The notes: generated by a model not told the origin, from the letters alone. A stretch of DNA of 64,000 nucleotides from JAKALX01 sp964508715 (GCA_964508715.1 CAZDUX010000006.1:121249-185248), one strand, 5' to 3'. Positions 25,268-34,335 are shown, counted from the stretch's first letter. A program made the numbers and translations.

Positions 25268-27079
25268 TTGACCACAACTGAAGAACTCAACGCTACCCCT
25301 CAACCTGAATCCGACGAGCCGAAGCCCAAGCCGGCCACACGCCGCCGTCGCACCACCGCCGCCGCGGCGCCTGCACCCGAGCAGGCGGCAGGCGAGACGC
25401 CGGCAGCCGAGGCCGCTGCTCCTGCTGAGCCCCTGCCCGTTGCCGAGGCTGCGCCGTTGGCCGAGCTCGCACCGGCGCCGGTACCGGCGGCCGCAGCAGA
25501 GCCCGTCGCGGAACTGCCCGCTCCGGAGCCACCCATCGAGGCGGACCGACCCGGCGATGACGGACGCGATGATGCCGGGCAGCGGGCACCCCGCAGCGAA
25601 CGCCCGGCCCGTGCCGATCAGCGCGAACGGGCCCGCCCCGTGCAACGTGAGCGCTCCGAGCAGCGCGAACGGGCTGATCATCCGCAGCACCGCGAACGCC
25701 GCTTCGAACAGCGCGACCGTGGCGCCCGCGACCAGCACGAGAGCCGCGACTTCCGCGACCGGGATGACTTCGAAAACCGCCCTCCCCGCCACGATCGCCC
25801 GCAGATGGCCGCCCTCAACATCGCCGAGCTCAATGCCAGCACGCGCGAGCAACTGGAAGAGATCGCGACCCAGATGGGGGTTGATGGTGCGGGGACGCTC
25901 CGCAAGTCGGACCTCATTTTCCGTCTCCTCCAGGCGCAGGCCGAAGCGCGCGGCAATGTCTTCTCCGGTGGCTTCCTCGAGGTCTCCGACGATGGCAATT
26001 ACGGCTTCCTTCGCGGCGAATCGATGCTCCCCGGGCCCCACGACATCTACGTCTCGCAGTCGCAGCTTCGCCGCTTCGCCCTTCGCCCCGGCGACTACGT
26101 CACCGGGCAGGTCCGCCACCCGAAGGACAATGAGAAGTACTGGGGCCTCCTGAAGGTCGAGGCTGTCAACGGTATTGACCCCGAGACGGCGAAGCGCCGC
26201 CCGTACTTTGAAAACCTGACGGCCATCTTCCCCAACCAGCAGCTCAAGCTCGAGACGACCCCCGATAACCTCACCCACCGCGTCATCGACCTGATCGCCC
26301 CCATCGGGCGCGGCCAGCGCGGTCTCATCGTCTCGCCGCCAAAAGCTGGTAAGACGATGCTCCTGAAGAACATCGCGAACGGTATCTCGACGAACTACCC
26401 CGACGTGCACCTCATCGTCCTCCTCATCGGCGAACGCCCCGAGGAAGTGACCGACATGCAGCGCAGCGTCCGTGGTGAGGTCGTGAGCTCCACCTTCGAC
26501 GAGCCGGTCGAAGACCACACGAGGGTCGCCGAGATGGCGCTCGAACGGGCGAAGCGGCTGGTTGAAGGCGGCAAGGACGTGGTCATCCTGATGGACTCGA
26601 TCACCCGCCTCACCCGCGCCTACAACCTCGCCCTCCCGCCGAGCGGCCGAACCCTCTCCGGTGGTGTCGACCCGGTCGCCCTCTATCCGCCCAAGCGCCT
26701 CTTCGGCGCCGCCCGTAAATGCGAGGAAGGCGGCTCGCTCACCGTGCTTGCGACCTGCCTGGTCGATACCGGCAGCCGCATGGACGAGGTGGTGTTCGAG
26801 GAGTTCAAAGGTACCGGCAACCTCGAACTCCGGCTCGATCGCAAGCTCGCCGAACGCCGCTTCTACCCCGCGATCGATGTCCAGGGGAGCAGCACGCGGC
26901 GCGAAGAATTGCTGCTCGATGAGAAAACACTGAAGGGCGTCTGGCTCGTGCGGCGCATGACGGCTATGATTTCGCAGAACTCGCCAAACCAGCTCGAAGC
27001 GACCGAACGGCTGCTCGAGCGGATTGCGAGGACCCGATCCAATGAGGAGTTCCTGGCAAGCCTGAAGACCGACCTCTAG
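25268..27079 (+). CDS. rho: transcription termination factor Rho with N-terminal extension
   Basis: 603 aa against about 420 in E. coli. TTG start. Residues 1-185 are low-complexity: Ala/Pro/Glu-rich, then Arg/Gln/Asp/His-rich ('QREQRERADHPQHRERRFEQ'-type composition), as in Actinobacterial and Chloroflexota Rho, where such tails bind RNA. Next come the Rho N-terminal helices, the RNA-binding fold 'NYGFLRGESMLPGPHDIYVS', Walker A 'VSPPKAGKTMLLKNIA', Walker B 'VVILMDSITRLTRAYN', the Q/R-loop region and 'TGNLELRLDRKLAERRFYPA'. It is a hexameric RNA translocase. All core motifs are intact. Confidence 0.97.
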   Translation: MTTTEELNATPQPESDEPKPKPATRRRRTTAAAAPAPEQAAGETPAAEAAAPAEPLPVAEAAPLAELAPAPVPAAAAEPVAELPAPEPPIEADRPGDDGRDDAGQRAPRSERPARADQRERARPVQRERSEQRERADHPQHRERRFEQRDRGARDQHESRDFRDRDDFENRPPRHDRPQMAALNIAELNASTREQLEEIATQMGVDGAGTLRKSDLIFRLLQAQAEARGNVFSGGFLEVSDDGNYGFLRGESMLPGPHDIYVSQSQLRRFALRPGDYVTGQVRHPKDNEKYWGLLKVEAVNGIDPETAKRRPYFENLTAIFPNQQLKLETTPDNLTHRVIDLIAPIGRGQRGLIVSPPKAGKTMLLKNIANGISTNYPDVHLIVLLIGERPEEVTDMQRSVRGEVVSSTFDEPVEDHTRVAEMALERAKRLVEGGKDVVILMDSITRLTRAYNLALPPSGRTLSGGVDPVALYPPKRLFGAARKCEEGGSLTVLATCLVDTGSRMDEVVFEEFKGTGNLELRLDRKLAERRFYPAIDVQGSSTRREELLLDEKTLKGVWLVRRMTAMISQNSPNQLEATERLLERIARTRSNEEFLASLKTDL

Positions 27080-27154
27080 GGGTTTGTCCTTAGGTGGCTC
27101 CCGTCCCGGCTTTCGAGTGGTACCGGGATAGGCTGCGAAGGAGGATGCGAGCAA

Positions 27155-27209
27155 GGTTAGGCAGGGCTCAGCCCGTGAACGCGCAGCAGTGCGCATTCGC
27201 GACCTGACC
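27155..27209 (+). ncRNA. possible three-way-junction leader RNA before the M23 peptidase
   Basis: In the 138-bp gap before ATG 27218, GGTTAGG (27155-27161) pairs with CCTGACC (27203-27209; one G-U), enclosing GGGC-tca-GCCC (27164-27174) and GCGCA-gcag-TGCGC (27181-27194). It ends 9 nt before the start codon. It does not match a riboswitch consensus that I know (c-di-AMP ydaO was considered). In GC-rich DNA it may be chance. Confidence 0.25.
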
Positions 27210-27217
27210 ACAGCATT

Positions 27218-28441
27218 ATGGGTACGCAGGGAACGCGCATTCGATCGCATGCTCATGGCAAACGCCACGGGCGGCTCCTCGTCCACCTCGTCGTAACGCT
27301 CTGCGCCGTCTCGGCTGTTGCTTTCGCCGCTCGCTTCCCGAACACCTCCTCCGCCTCCTCAGCACTCATCGTGCCGAGCTTCACGCTCTCCGGCCTCACC
27401 GGCAGCACGCAGGGCCATCAGCTCGCTTACTTCCGCTCACCTTCCACCACGCAGACGCAGGATTCTGTGGCCGTGCTCGTGGCGAAGACGGACGTGACGA
27501 CGATCCGCGCGGCCGGCGGCATCTCACCCGTGGCCTCGTTCTCGGCCGGGGTTACAGCGGCAGCCGCCGTCTCGGGCGAAGACGGTGCGAACGTCAAGCC
27601 TCTCGCCGACATCGTCGACCCGCACCAGCCGTTCATCCTCTACGACACGCAGGAAGGCGACTCGGTCAGCACCGTTGCCGGGAAGTACGGCATCAAGGTG
27701 TCGACCCTCCTGATGAACAACCCGGAGGTCAGCAACCGCGACCTCATCCAGCGCGGCCAGCAGCTCATCGTCCCGCGCAAAGACGGCATCCTTTACAAGA
27801 TCCGGGCGGGGGATACGGTCGACAAGATCGTCGCCCAGTACGACAACATCACCGCCGAGACCGTTCTCGCCTACAAGCCCAACGCGGTGACGGACGCGAA
27901 CCAGCTCAAGCAGGGGGACTTCCTGCTTCTTCCCGGCGCGGTTGTGAAGCCACCGCCACCACCGCCGCCCGCCCCACCCGCACCGCGACCAGCGGCCCCC
28001 GCTGGCGGCGGCAGCTCGTCGGGTGGTGGTGCTCCCGCCCCTGGCGGCAGCGGACGCTTCCATTATCCGCTCGCCACCTGGCACGGGGTGAGCGACCCGT
28101 TTGGCGTCGACATCGAGATGAACCGCTTCCACTTCGGGATCGACCTCGATCTCTGGGGCCTGCACCACTCGCCGATCTACTCCGCCTGCGACGGTGTGGT
28201 CACAACGGTCGAATACCTGACTTACAGCTACGGCTACCACGTCATCGTCGATTGCGGCGACGGCTGGAGCACGCTCTACGCCCACATGGACAACATCGTC
28301 GTGACGCCGGGCCAGCGTGTGAGTGCCGGCACCCAGCTCGGCATCTCCGGCCTGACCGGCTTCACCACCGGCGAGCACCTCCACTTCGAGATCCGCAAGA
28401 ACGGCGCCGCCGTGAACCCGGCCGACTACCTCAGCTTCTGA
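27218..28441 (+). CDS. secreted LysM-LysM-M23 peptidoglycan endopeptidase
   Basis: 407 aa. One hydrophobic N-terminal segment ('LLVHLVVTLCAVSAVAFAA', residues 20-38) is a signal peptide or anchor. Two LysM peptidoglycan-binding repeats follow (about residues 143-187 and 192-235, e.g. 'IRAGDTVDKIVAQYDNITAE'), then a Pro/Gly/Ser linker with a 9-Pro-rich tract and a C-terminal M23 (LytM) domain with 'NRFHFGIDLDLWG' and 'TTGEHLHFEIRKNG' zinc ligands and 'STLYAHMD'. The metal ligands look complete, so it is probably an active cell-wall hydrolase. Confidence 0.93.
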   Translation: MGTQGTRIRSHAHGKRHGRLLVHLVVTLCAVSAVAFAARFPNTSSASSALIVPSFTLSGLTGSTQGHQLAYFRSPSTTQTQDSVAVLVAKTDVTTIRAAGGISPVASFSAGVTAAAAVSGEDGANVKPLADIVDPHQPFILYDTQEGDSVSTVAGKYGIKVSTLLMNNPEVSNRDLIQRGQQLIVPRKDGILYKIRAGDTVDKIVAQYDNITAETVLAYKPNAVTDANQLKQGDFLLLPGAVVKPPPPPPPAPPAPRPAAPAGGGSSSGGGAPAPGGSGRFHYPLATWHGVSDPFGVDIEMNRFHFGIDLDLWGLHHSPIYSACDGVVTTVEYLTYSYGYHVIVDCGDGWSTLYAHMDNIVVTPGQRVSAGTQLGISGLTGFTTGEHLHFEIRKNGAAVNPADYLSF

Positions 28442-28568
28442 CGATTGCCGATTGCCGATCCGGTACCTCGAAGCCGAGACCCGAACGAGAGCGAGGGGGC
28501 AACGCAGCGCCCGCCGCCCACCGCCCTCCTCGCGTAGAATGCCCCCACCACCACTTTCGGGAGCCCTC

Positions 28569-29408
28569 ATGTCCGACGATGTCCTCTACGACAAGCGCAG
28601 CGACGGTGTCGCCGTCATCACCCTCAACCGGCCCGATTCGCTCAACGCCATGGGCGGGCAGCTCGTGCCCATGCTTGGCCAGTTCCTGCGTGAGGCCGAG
28701 AACGACCGCGAGGTCCGCTGCGTCGCCCTCACCGGGCAGGGCCGCGGCTTCTGCGCCGGCGGCGACGTCAAGGACATGCAGACCCGCAACAGCAGCGCCC
28801 CTGCGAGCCCCGGCCAGGAGCCACGCGAACGCAACATCGTTACCGACCTCGAGAGCCTCATCCACGGCTTGAAGGCCTCGCACAATCTCACCTCGCTCAA
28901 GCTCCACACCATGGGTAAGCCGACCGTCGCCCTCGTCAACGGCGTGGCTGTTGGTGCAGGGTTCAGCCTTGCGCTCGCCTGCGACCTTCGTATCGCCTCC
29001 GACAAAGCCCGCTTCGGCACCGCCTTCCGCAACGTCGGCCTGAGCGGCGACTTCGGCGGTTCCTACTTCCTCCAGCGGCTCGTCGGCAACGGCAAGGCCC
29101 GCGAACTCTACTTCACCGCTGAAATCCTCGATGCGAAGACTGCCGCCGAGATCGGCATGGTGAACCGCGTGGTCCCGCACGAGGAGTTGATGCAGGAGGG
29201 GCTCGCTTTCTGTGCGAAGCTTGCCGCGGGCCCCACCGCCACCTATGCCCGCATGAAGCTCAACCTCAACCTCGGCGAGACCGGGACGCTCCAGCAGGTG
29301 CTCGACCAGGAGGCGGTCTACATGCGCATCAGCGGCTTTGCCCGCGATAGCCGTGAAGCGGTCGCCGCCTTCGTTGAAAAGCGGGAGCCGAAATTCGTGG
29401 GTGAATAG
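28569..29408 (+). CDS. enoyl-CoA hydratase/isomerase family protein
   Basis: 279 aa. Crotonase fold: 'VAVITLNRPDSLNAMGGQLV', the oxyanion-hole region 'GRGFCAGGDVKDMQ' and 'PTVALVNGVAVGAGFSLALA', then 'TAFRNVGLSGDFGGSYFLQR' and the C-terminal helix 'FARDSREAVAAFVEKREPKF'. The Asp in 'GLSGDFGG' replaces a catalytic Glu of classical hydratases, so the precise reaction is uncertain. It precedes the trp region but has an independent gap and the trp promoter after it. Confidence 0.88.
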   Translation: MSDDVLYDKRSDGVAVITLNRPDSLNAMGGQLVPMLGQFLREAENDREVRCVALTGQGRGFCAGGDVKDMQTRNSSAPASPGQEPRERNIVTDLESLIHGLKASHNLTSLKLHTMGKPTVALVNGVAVGAGFSLALACDLRIASDKARFGTAFRNVGLSGDFGGSYFLQRLVGNGKARELYFTAEILDAKTAAEIGMVNRVVPHEELMQEGLAFCAKLAAGPTATYARMKLNLNLGETGTLQQVLDQEAVYMRISGFARDSREAVAAFVEKREPKFVGE

Positions 29409-29474
29409 GCGGCCGGCAACCCGTTGCCAGGTATGGGCCGGGTATGCGCTCGAAGGCCGGAGAGGCCACCGCGC

Positions 29475-29504
29475 TTGACACGGTGATCGCTACCGGCCTA
29501 CCTT
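29475..29504 (+). promoter_or_regulatory. trp operon promoter
   Basis: A consensus -35 TTGACA (29475-29480) is 18 nt from TACCTT (29499-29504). Transcription would start near 29511, about 20 nt before the T-box stem I. Confidence 0.6.
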
Positions 29505-29529
29505 GGCCGGTACAACTGCATAGATGTTG

Positions 29530-29805
29530 GCGTCGATCGGGAAGAGTAACCGGTCAGGCGAGCCTCCAGAGAGCCGGGGAAGGTGTGAGCCCGGTGGCGG
29601 CGCGTCCGGCGAATGGACCCGGGAGCCCCTGCAGCGAACCCCCGGGGGGAAGTAGCTGCAGGCGGAAAGGGCACCGTTATCAGAGCCCGCGCGATCACTC
29701 CCCGGATGGAGCCGTCGCGTAGTGAGTGCTCCGGCTCAACCGCCGGGGAACAAAGGTGGCACCGCGAGTACCCCTCGTCCTTTGATGGCGAGGGGTTTGC
29801 TGTTT
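29530..29805 (+). promoter_or_regulatory. T-box leader, tRNA-Trp specifier, with terminator/antiterminator
   Basis: Stem I hallmarks are present: GGAAGAGTA at 29540-29548 (AGTA motif), AGAGAGCC at 29569 onward and GGTGTGAGCCCGG (29582-29594). The specifier loop contains GAA-TGG-A, with the UGG (Trp) codon at 29614-29616. The T-box sequence AAAGGTGGCACCGCG is at 29752-29766; its bulge UGGC would pair with the NCCA end of a tRNA whose discriminator base is G. GGGG (29745-29748) can pair with CCCC (29771-29774) as the antiterminator, while CCCCTCG (29771-29777) pairs with CGAGGGG (29789-29795) followed by TTTGCTGTTTCTT as the terminator. Uncharged tRNA-Trp should therefore switch the operon on. 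Confidence 0.92.
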
Positions 29806-29853
29806 CTTCGAGGGACGAGCTCGCCGCGGGAATTTCACCTTTGGTGGTTGGTC

Positions 29854-31209
29854 ATGGCAACACGCAAGTTCTTCCTCAACGAATCCGAGATACCGACGCA
29901 TTGGTACAACATCGCCGCGGACCTGAAGACGCCGCCGGCGCCGCCGCTCCACCCGGGTACCCACCAGCCGCTGGGCCCGGCCGATCTCGCTCCGCTCTTT
30001 CCCATGGAGCTCATCAAGCAGGAAGTGAGCCAGGAGCGCTATATCGAGATCCCTGATGAGGTTCGCGAGATCTACAAGATCTGGCGCCCATCGCCGCTCA
30101 TCCGTGCGACCTTCCTGGAGAAGGCGCTCGGCACCCCGGCGAAGATCTACTACAAGTACGAGGGCGTCTCGCCGGCAGGCTCCCACAAGCCCAACACCGC
30201 TGTCGCCCAGGCGTATTACAACAAGCAGGAAGGCGTGAAGCGCATTGCCACCGAAACCGGCGCCGGCCAGTGGGGCTCCTCTCTCGCCTTCGCCTGTTCC
30301 CTCTTCGATATCGAGTGCAAGGTCTACATGGTCAAGGTCTCGTACCAGCAGAAGCCTTACCGGCGCTCGATGATGCAGGTCTGGGGCGGCTCGGTGGTTG
30401 CGAGCCCGAGCGATGAGACCAACGCGGGGCGCGCCATCCTCGAGCAGGACCCGGAGAGCCGCGGTTCGCTCGGCATCGCCATCAGCGAGGCCGTTGAAGA
30501 TGCGGCGATGCGCGAAGACACGAAGTACTCCCTCGGCTCCGTCCTCAATCACGTCCTCCTCCACCAGACGGTCATCGGGCAGGAAGCGATCAAGCAGATG
30601 GAGATGGCCGGCGACTATCCCGACGTCGTCATCGGCTGTGCCGGTGGTGGCTCGAACGCTGCCGGCCTCATCTTCCCGTTCCTCAAGGAGCGCCTCGACG
30701 GACGCAAGAACACCCGCTTCCTCGCCGTCGAGCCGTCGAGCTGCCCGAGCCTGACCAAGGGAGAATACCGCTACGACTTCGGTGACGTTGCGGGCCTCAC
30801 TCCGCTGATGAAGATGTACACCCTCGGCCACAGCTTCATGCCGCCTGGCATCCACGCCGGCGGCCTGCGCTACCATGCCATGGCTCCGATGCTCTGCCAC
30901 CTCTACAACGAGGGCTACATCGAAGCGAAATCCTACCCTCAGAACCCCTGTTTCGAGGCGGCCACGCTCTTTGCCCGCACCGAGGGCATCATCGCCGCCC
31001 CCGAAAGCTCCCACGCCATCCGTGGGGCTATCGACGAGGCGCTCCAGGCGAAGGAGGAAGGGACCGCGAAGACGATCCTCTTCAATCTCAGCGGCCATGG
31101 GTTCCTCGACCTCTCGTCCTACGACGACTACCTCGCCGGCAAGCTCATCGATGATTCCTACCCCGTGGAAAAGGTACGCGAAGCGATGAAGGAACTCCCC
31201 GTTATCTGA
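29854..31209 (+). CDS. trpB2: tryptophan synthase beta chain, TrpB2 type
   Basis: 451 aa. Condenses indole with serine using pyridoxal phosphate; the Lys in 'GVSPAGSHKPNTAVAQAYY' is the PLP site, 'GCAGGGSNAAGLIFP' binds the phosphate. The N-terminal extension 'PTHWYNIAADLKTPPAPPLH' and 'KIWRPSPLIRATFLEKAL' are typical of TrpB2, which often lacks tight coupling to TrpA. The operon also carries a standard trpB at 40.3 kb. ATG 29854 is chosen by similarity and is preceded by a T-box riboswitch. Confidence 0.95.
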   Translation: MATRKFFLNESEIPTHWYNIAADLKTPPAPPLHPGTHQPLGPADLAPLFPMELIKQEVSQERYIEIPDEVREIYKIWRPSPLIRATFLEKALGTPAKIYYKYEGVSPAGSHKPNTAVAQAYYNKQEGVKRIATETGAGQWGSSLAFACSLFDIECKVYMVKVSYQQKPYRRSMMQVWGGSVVASPSDETNAGRAILEQDPESRGSLGIAISEAVEDAAMREDTKYSLGSVLNHVLLHQTVIGQEAIKQMEMAGDYPDVVIGCAGGGSNAAGLIFPFLKERLDGRKNTRFLAVEPSSCPSLTKGEYRYDFGDVAGLTPLMKMYTLGHSFMPPGIHAGGLRYHAMAPMLCHLYNEGYIEAKSYPQNPCFEAATLFARTEGIIAAPESSHAIRGAIDEALQAKEEGTAKTILFNLSGHGFLDLSSYDDYLAGKLIDDSYPVEKVREAMKELPVI

Positions 31210-31335
31210 GTACCGGGCGATGCGTTCGGAGTGCCGGGTTCGGGGTCCCTCCACCGGCCCGGCACCCCACCTCACGACATATCCCGCAGTACTCGGCGCC
31301 CAGTGCGCCGCACTCAGCACCCAGGACTACTGTTG

Positions 31336-31791
31336 ATGGCAGAATTCGAATATCAGAACGTCGAGGCCTGGAACACGGCCATCAGGCTCGCGGCGAGCGT
31401 TGGCCGCCTCAAGATCGGCTCGAACCTCAAGGCTTCCGCCGATGCCCAGGCGAACGCCTTCGAAGCCGCCGGCGTCGCCGCGGCCCTCATTGCCGATGGG
31501 GCGATGCGCGACGGTCCCGGCCAGGCTGCCCTCTATCGTGATGCGCGTGCCGCCCTCGCCCGCTGCCGGAGCTGGCTCCACGTCCTTGCCGCGGTCACCA
31601 ACGAGCAGGACAGCGTCTTCGGCAACGAGCTGGATCTCGCCGAGCAGGCGTCGCGGCAGCTCAACGCAATGCTGCGGTCGCTCGACCGTGGCCCCCAGGG
31701 AGCGCCGGGTGGCCCGCGTCCTCCCATGCGTCCTGGCGGCCCGCCGCAGGGGCCGCGCGGCCAGGGGCCCCGCCCCGGGGGGCCTCGATGA
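31336..31791 (+). CDS. four-helix-bundle-like protein with Gly/Pro/Arg tail
   Basis: 151 aa. Residues 1-120 are alpha-helical with 'YQNVEAWNTAIRLAASVGRL' and 'CRSWLHVLAAVTNEQDSVFG', recalling the four-helix-bundle (S23/IVS) family. The last 35 residues are Gly/Pro/Arg-rich ('PPMRPGGPPQGPRGQGPRPG'), probably disordered and possibly RNA-binding. Its stop overlaps trpS (ATGA). Its place between trpB2 and trpS is unexplained; an RNA-related role is a guess. Confidence 0.7.
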   Translation: MAEFEYQNVEAWNTAIRLAASVGRLKIGSNLKASADAQANAFEAAGVAAALIADGAMRDGPGQAALYRDARAALARCRSWLHVLAAVTNEQDSVFGNELDLAEQASRQLNAMLRSLDRGPQGAPGGPRPPMRPGGPPQGPRGQGPRPGGPR

Positions 31792-32810
31792 CCGAACGGA
31801 AGCGCATCCTCACCGGCATTCGGCCCACGGGCGCCCTGCATCTCGGGCACTACGCCGGTGCGCTCGAAAACTGGGTGCGCCTCCAGCACGACTACGATTG
31901 CCACTTCCTCATCGCCGACTACCAGGTCTCCGACTACGCCGACGACATCTCCCGTGTCCGCGATGCAGTCTGGGAGGTCGCGCTCGACTGGCTCGCCGTT
32001 GGCCTCAATCCCGAGACGAGCTCCTACGTCATCGAAAGCCTCGTCCCCGAGCACGCCGAGCTCACCACCCTCCTGGGCTGGTTCCTGCCCGTCTCCATGC
32101 TCGAGCGCAACCCGACGCTCAAAGCCGAGATGGAGGCGATGGAGAACCCGGAAGATGGCTCACAGGAGCGGAAGTCGGTGCCTGTTGCCTTCTACACCTA
32201 CCCGGTAATGCAGGTGGCGAACATCCTGATGCCCCGCGCACATCTCGTGCCGGTTGGCGAAGACCAGCTCCCCCACATCGAGCTCACCCGCGAGACGGCG
32301 AGGCGCTTCAATCGCCGCTTCAAGGAGGTCTTCCCCGAGCCCGAGGGCCTCGTCGGCCGGGTTGCACGTCTCGTAGGCGTCGATGGCCAGGCCAAGATGA
32401 GCAAGTCGCGGAACAACGCCATCTACCTCAAGGACGACGCCGAGACGGTGACGAAGAAGGTGATGAGCATGTTCACGCCGCGCATGCGGCCCACCGATCC
32501 CGGCGATCCCGACGTTACCCCGGCGTTCATGTACCACGATGCCTTCAACGCTGATCGCGCCGAAGTGGAGGAGCTGAAGGAGCGCTACCGGAAAGGTGCG
32601 GTCGGCGATGCCGAAGTGAAGCGCAAACTCGCGGCTGCCCTCAATGCGTTTCTCGAACCCATCCGTGAGCGCCGCGCAAAGTACGAAGCGAACATGCCGT
32701 TCGTCCGCGAGGCACTGGAGCACGGTTCGAAGCGCGCCCGCGCTGTCGCCCGCGAGACCATGGATATGGTGCACGACGCGCTCGACCTCAACTACCTGGA
32801 GAAGTACTAG
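31788..32810 (+). CDS. trpS: tryptophanyl-tRNA synthetase
   Basis: 340 aa. Class I synthetase: HIGH-like motif in 'PTGALHLGHYAGALEN' and KMSKS in 'AKMSKSRNNAIYL'. It charges tRNA-Trp with tryptophan. Its presence under the tRNA-Trp-sensing T-box fits well: the synthetase and the biosynthetic enzymes are both raised when tRNA-Trp is uncharged. It overlaps the helical-bundle gene by 4 nt and is 2 bp from trpE. Confidence 0.97.
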   Translation: MTERKRILTGIRPTGALHLGHYAGALENWVRLQHDYDCHFLIADYQVSDYADDISRVRDAVWEVALDWLAVGLNPETSSYVIESLVPEHAELTTLLGWFLPVSMLERNPTLKAEMEAMENPEDGSQERKSVPVAFYTYPVMQVANILMPRAHLVPVGEDQLPHIELTRETARRFNRRFKEVFPEPEGLVGRVARLVGVDGQAKMSKSRNNAIYLKDDAETVTKKVMSMFTPRMRPTDPGDPDVTPAFMYHDAFNADRAEVEELKERYRKGAVGDAEVKRKLAAALNAFLEPIRERRAKYEANMPFVREALEHGSKRARAVARETMDMVHDALDLNYLEKY

Positions 32811-32812
32811 CC

Positions 32813-34297
32813 ATGTTGCGCCCGACGCTCGACGAAGTCCGGGAGATCGCGAAGCGCGGCGCCGGCAACATCGTACCCATCTACCGCGAGGTCAGAGCCG
32901 ACCTCGAGACGCCGGTTTCTGCCTTCCTCAAGGTGCGCGAGGGGCCGTACTCGTTCCTCCTCGAATCGGTTGAAGGCGGTGAGCGTCTCGCCCGCTACTC
33001 CTTCATCGGCGCCCGGCCGTATCGCGTGCTTCGCACGGGTGATGGCCCGGGGGAACTCGCGGAGGACCCGCTCATCCACATCGAGGATGAGCTTCGCCGC
33101 TTCAGGCCGGTCAAGGTGGATGGGCTCCCGCGCTTCAGCGGCGGTGCGGTTGGCTACCTCGCCTACGAGGTCGCCAGGTACTACGAAAAGCTCCCGGTCC
33201 CGGAGGCCGACCCACAGGGCTTCCCCGAGTCGGTTTTCATGTTCACCGACACCCTGCTCGTCTTCGACCACGTGCAGCACTGCATCAAGGTTGTCAGCCA
33301 CGTGCGGCTCGACGGCGACATCGACTCCGCCTACGAGCAGGCATCGTGGAAGATAGACCGGCTCGTCTCGAAGCTGGGCGAACCGCTCGTCCGTCTCCCG
33401 TACGAGGTAAAGCTCCCGGGTAACGGCGACCACTCCTTCGTCTCCAACACCACGAAGGAGGATTTCATGCAGAAGGTGATGGCCGCCAAGGAATACATCG
33501 AGCGGGGCGACACCTACCAGATCCAGGTATCGCAGCGCTTTTCGCGCCGGACCAACGTCCACCCTTTCGAGATCTACCGGGCGCTTCGCACCCTCAACCC
33601 CTCGCCCTACATGTACTACATCGAGCTCGACGACATGCAGATCGTTGGCGCCTCGCCCGAGATGCTCATCCGCGTTGAAGACGGGCTCATCGAGACGCAT
33701 CCCATCGCGGGCACCCGCCGCCGGGGCCGCGACGCTGCCGATGAGATCCGCATGGAGGATGAGCTCCGGAACTCCGAGAAGGAGCAGGCCGAGCACATCA
33801 TGCTCGTCGACCTCGCCCGCAACGACCTCGGCCGTGTCTGCCAGCCGGGCAGTGTCGAGGTCACCTCGCTCATGGCCGTCGAGCGTTACTCCCACGTCAT
33901 GCATCTCGTCTCGCACGTGGTGGGTCAGCTCCGGCCCGGTGTCTCCGCCTACGATGCACTCCGCGCCTACTTCCCCCACGGGACGGTGACCGGGGCCCCC
34001 AAGATCCGGACGATGGAGATCATTGCCGAGCTCGAGGGCGAACAACGCGGTGGCTACGGCGGCTGCGTCGGGTACTTCGACCTCTTCGGCAACTGCGATA
34101 CGGCCCTCTCCATTCGCACCATCTGGATGCGCGACGGTGTCGCCTACATCCAGGCGGCGGGCGGGGTTGTGTACGACAGCACGCCCGAGGAGGAGTACCT
34201 GGAGTCGGGCAACAAGGCACGCGCCCTCATGCGCGCGATCGACCAGGCCGAGATCAACGCCGCCGAGATGAAAATCGGCAGCCTTGGCTACGGCTAA
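32813..34297 (+). CDS. trpE: anthranilate synthase component I
   Basis: 494 aa. Converts chorismate and ammonia from TrpG to anthranilate. 'YSFLLESVEGGERLARYSF' (LLES at 49-52) is the tryptophan feedback-binding region, so the enzyme is probably inhibited by tryptophan. The catalytic domain includes 'VGASPEMLIRVEDG', 'THPIAGTRRRGRD' and 'FPHGTVTGAPKIRTMEII'. It is the start of the biosynthetic core of the operon. Confidence 0.97.
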   Translation: MLRPTLDEVREIAKRGAGNIVPIYREVRADLETPVSAFLKVREGPYSFLLESVEGGERLARYSFIGARPYRVLRTGDGPGELAEDPLIHIEDELRRFRPVKVDGLPRFSGGAVGYLAYEVARYYEKLPVPEADPQGFPESVFMFTDTLLVFDHVQHCIKVVSHVRLDGDIDSAYEQASWKIDRLVSKLGEPLVRLPYEVKLPGNGDHSFVSNTTKEDFMQKVMAAKEYIERGDTYQIQVSQRFSRRTNVHPFEIYRALRTLNPSPYMYYIELDDMQIVGASPEMLIRVEDGLIETHPIAGTRRRGRDAADEIRMEDELRNSEKEQAEHIMLVDLARNDLGRVCQPGSVEVTSLMAVERYSHVMHLVSHVVGQLRPGVSAYDALRAYFPHGTVTGAPKIRTMEIIAELEGEQRGGYGGCVGYFDLFGNCDTALSIRTIWMRDGVAYIQAAGGVVYDSTPEEEYLESGNKARALMRAIDQAEINAAEMKIGSLGYG

Positions 34298-34335
34298 CCA
34301 GCATCGAACATCGGGAATTGGGAATCGGCAACCAG

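Noticed and set aside
27080..27217. c-di-AMP (ydaO) riboswitch before the M23 peptidase
   Set aside because: The expected conserved segments of ydaO are missing; only a generic junction can be drawn.
23405..27286. Very long minus-strand frame of 1293 codons
   Set aside because: Only 23405-24910 is a real gene (carboxylesterase). The rest lies antisense to rho and is open because of codon bias.
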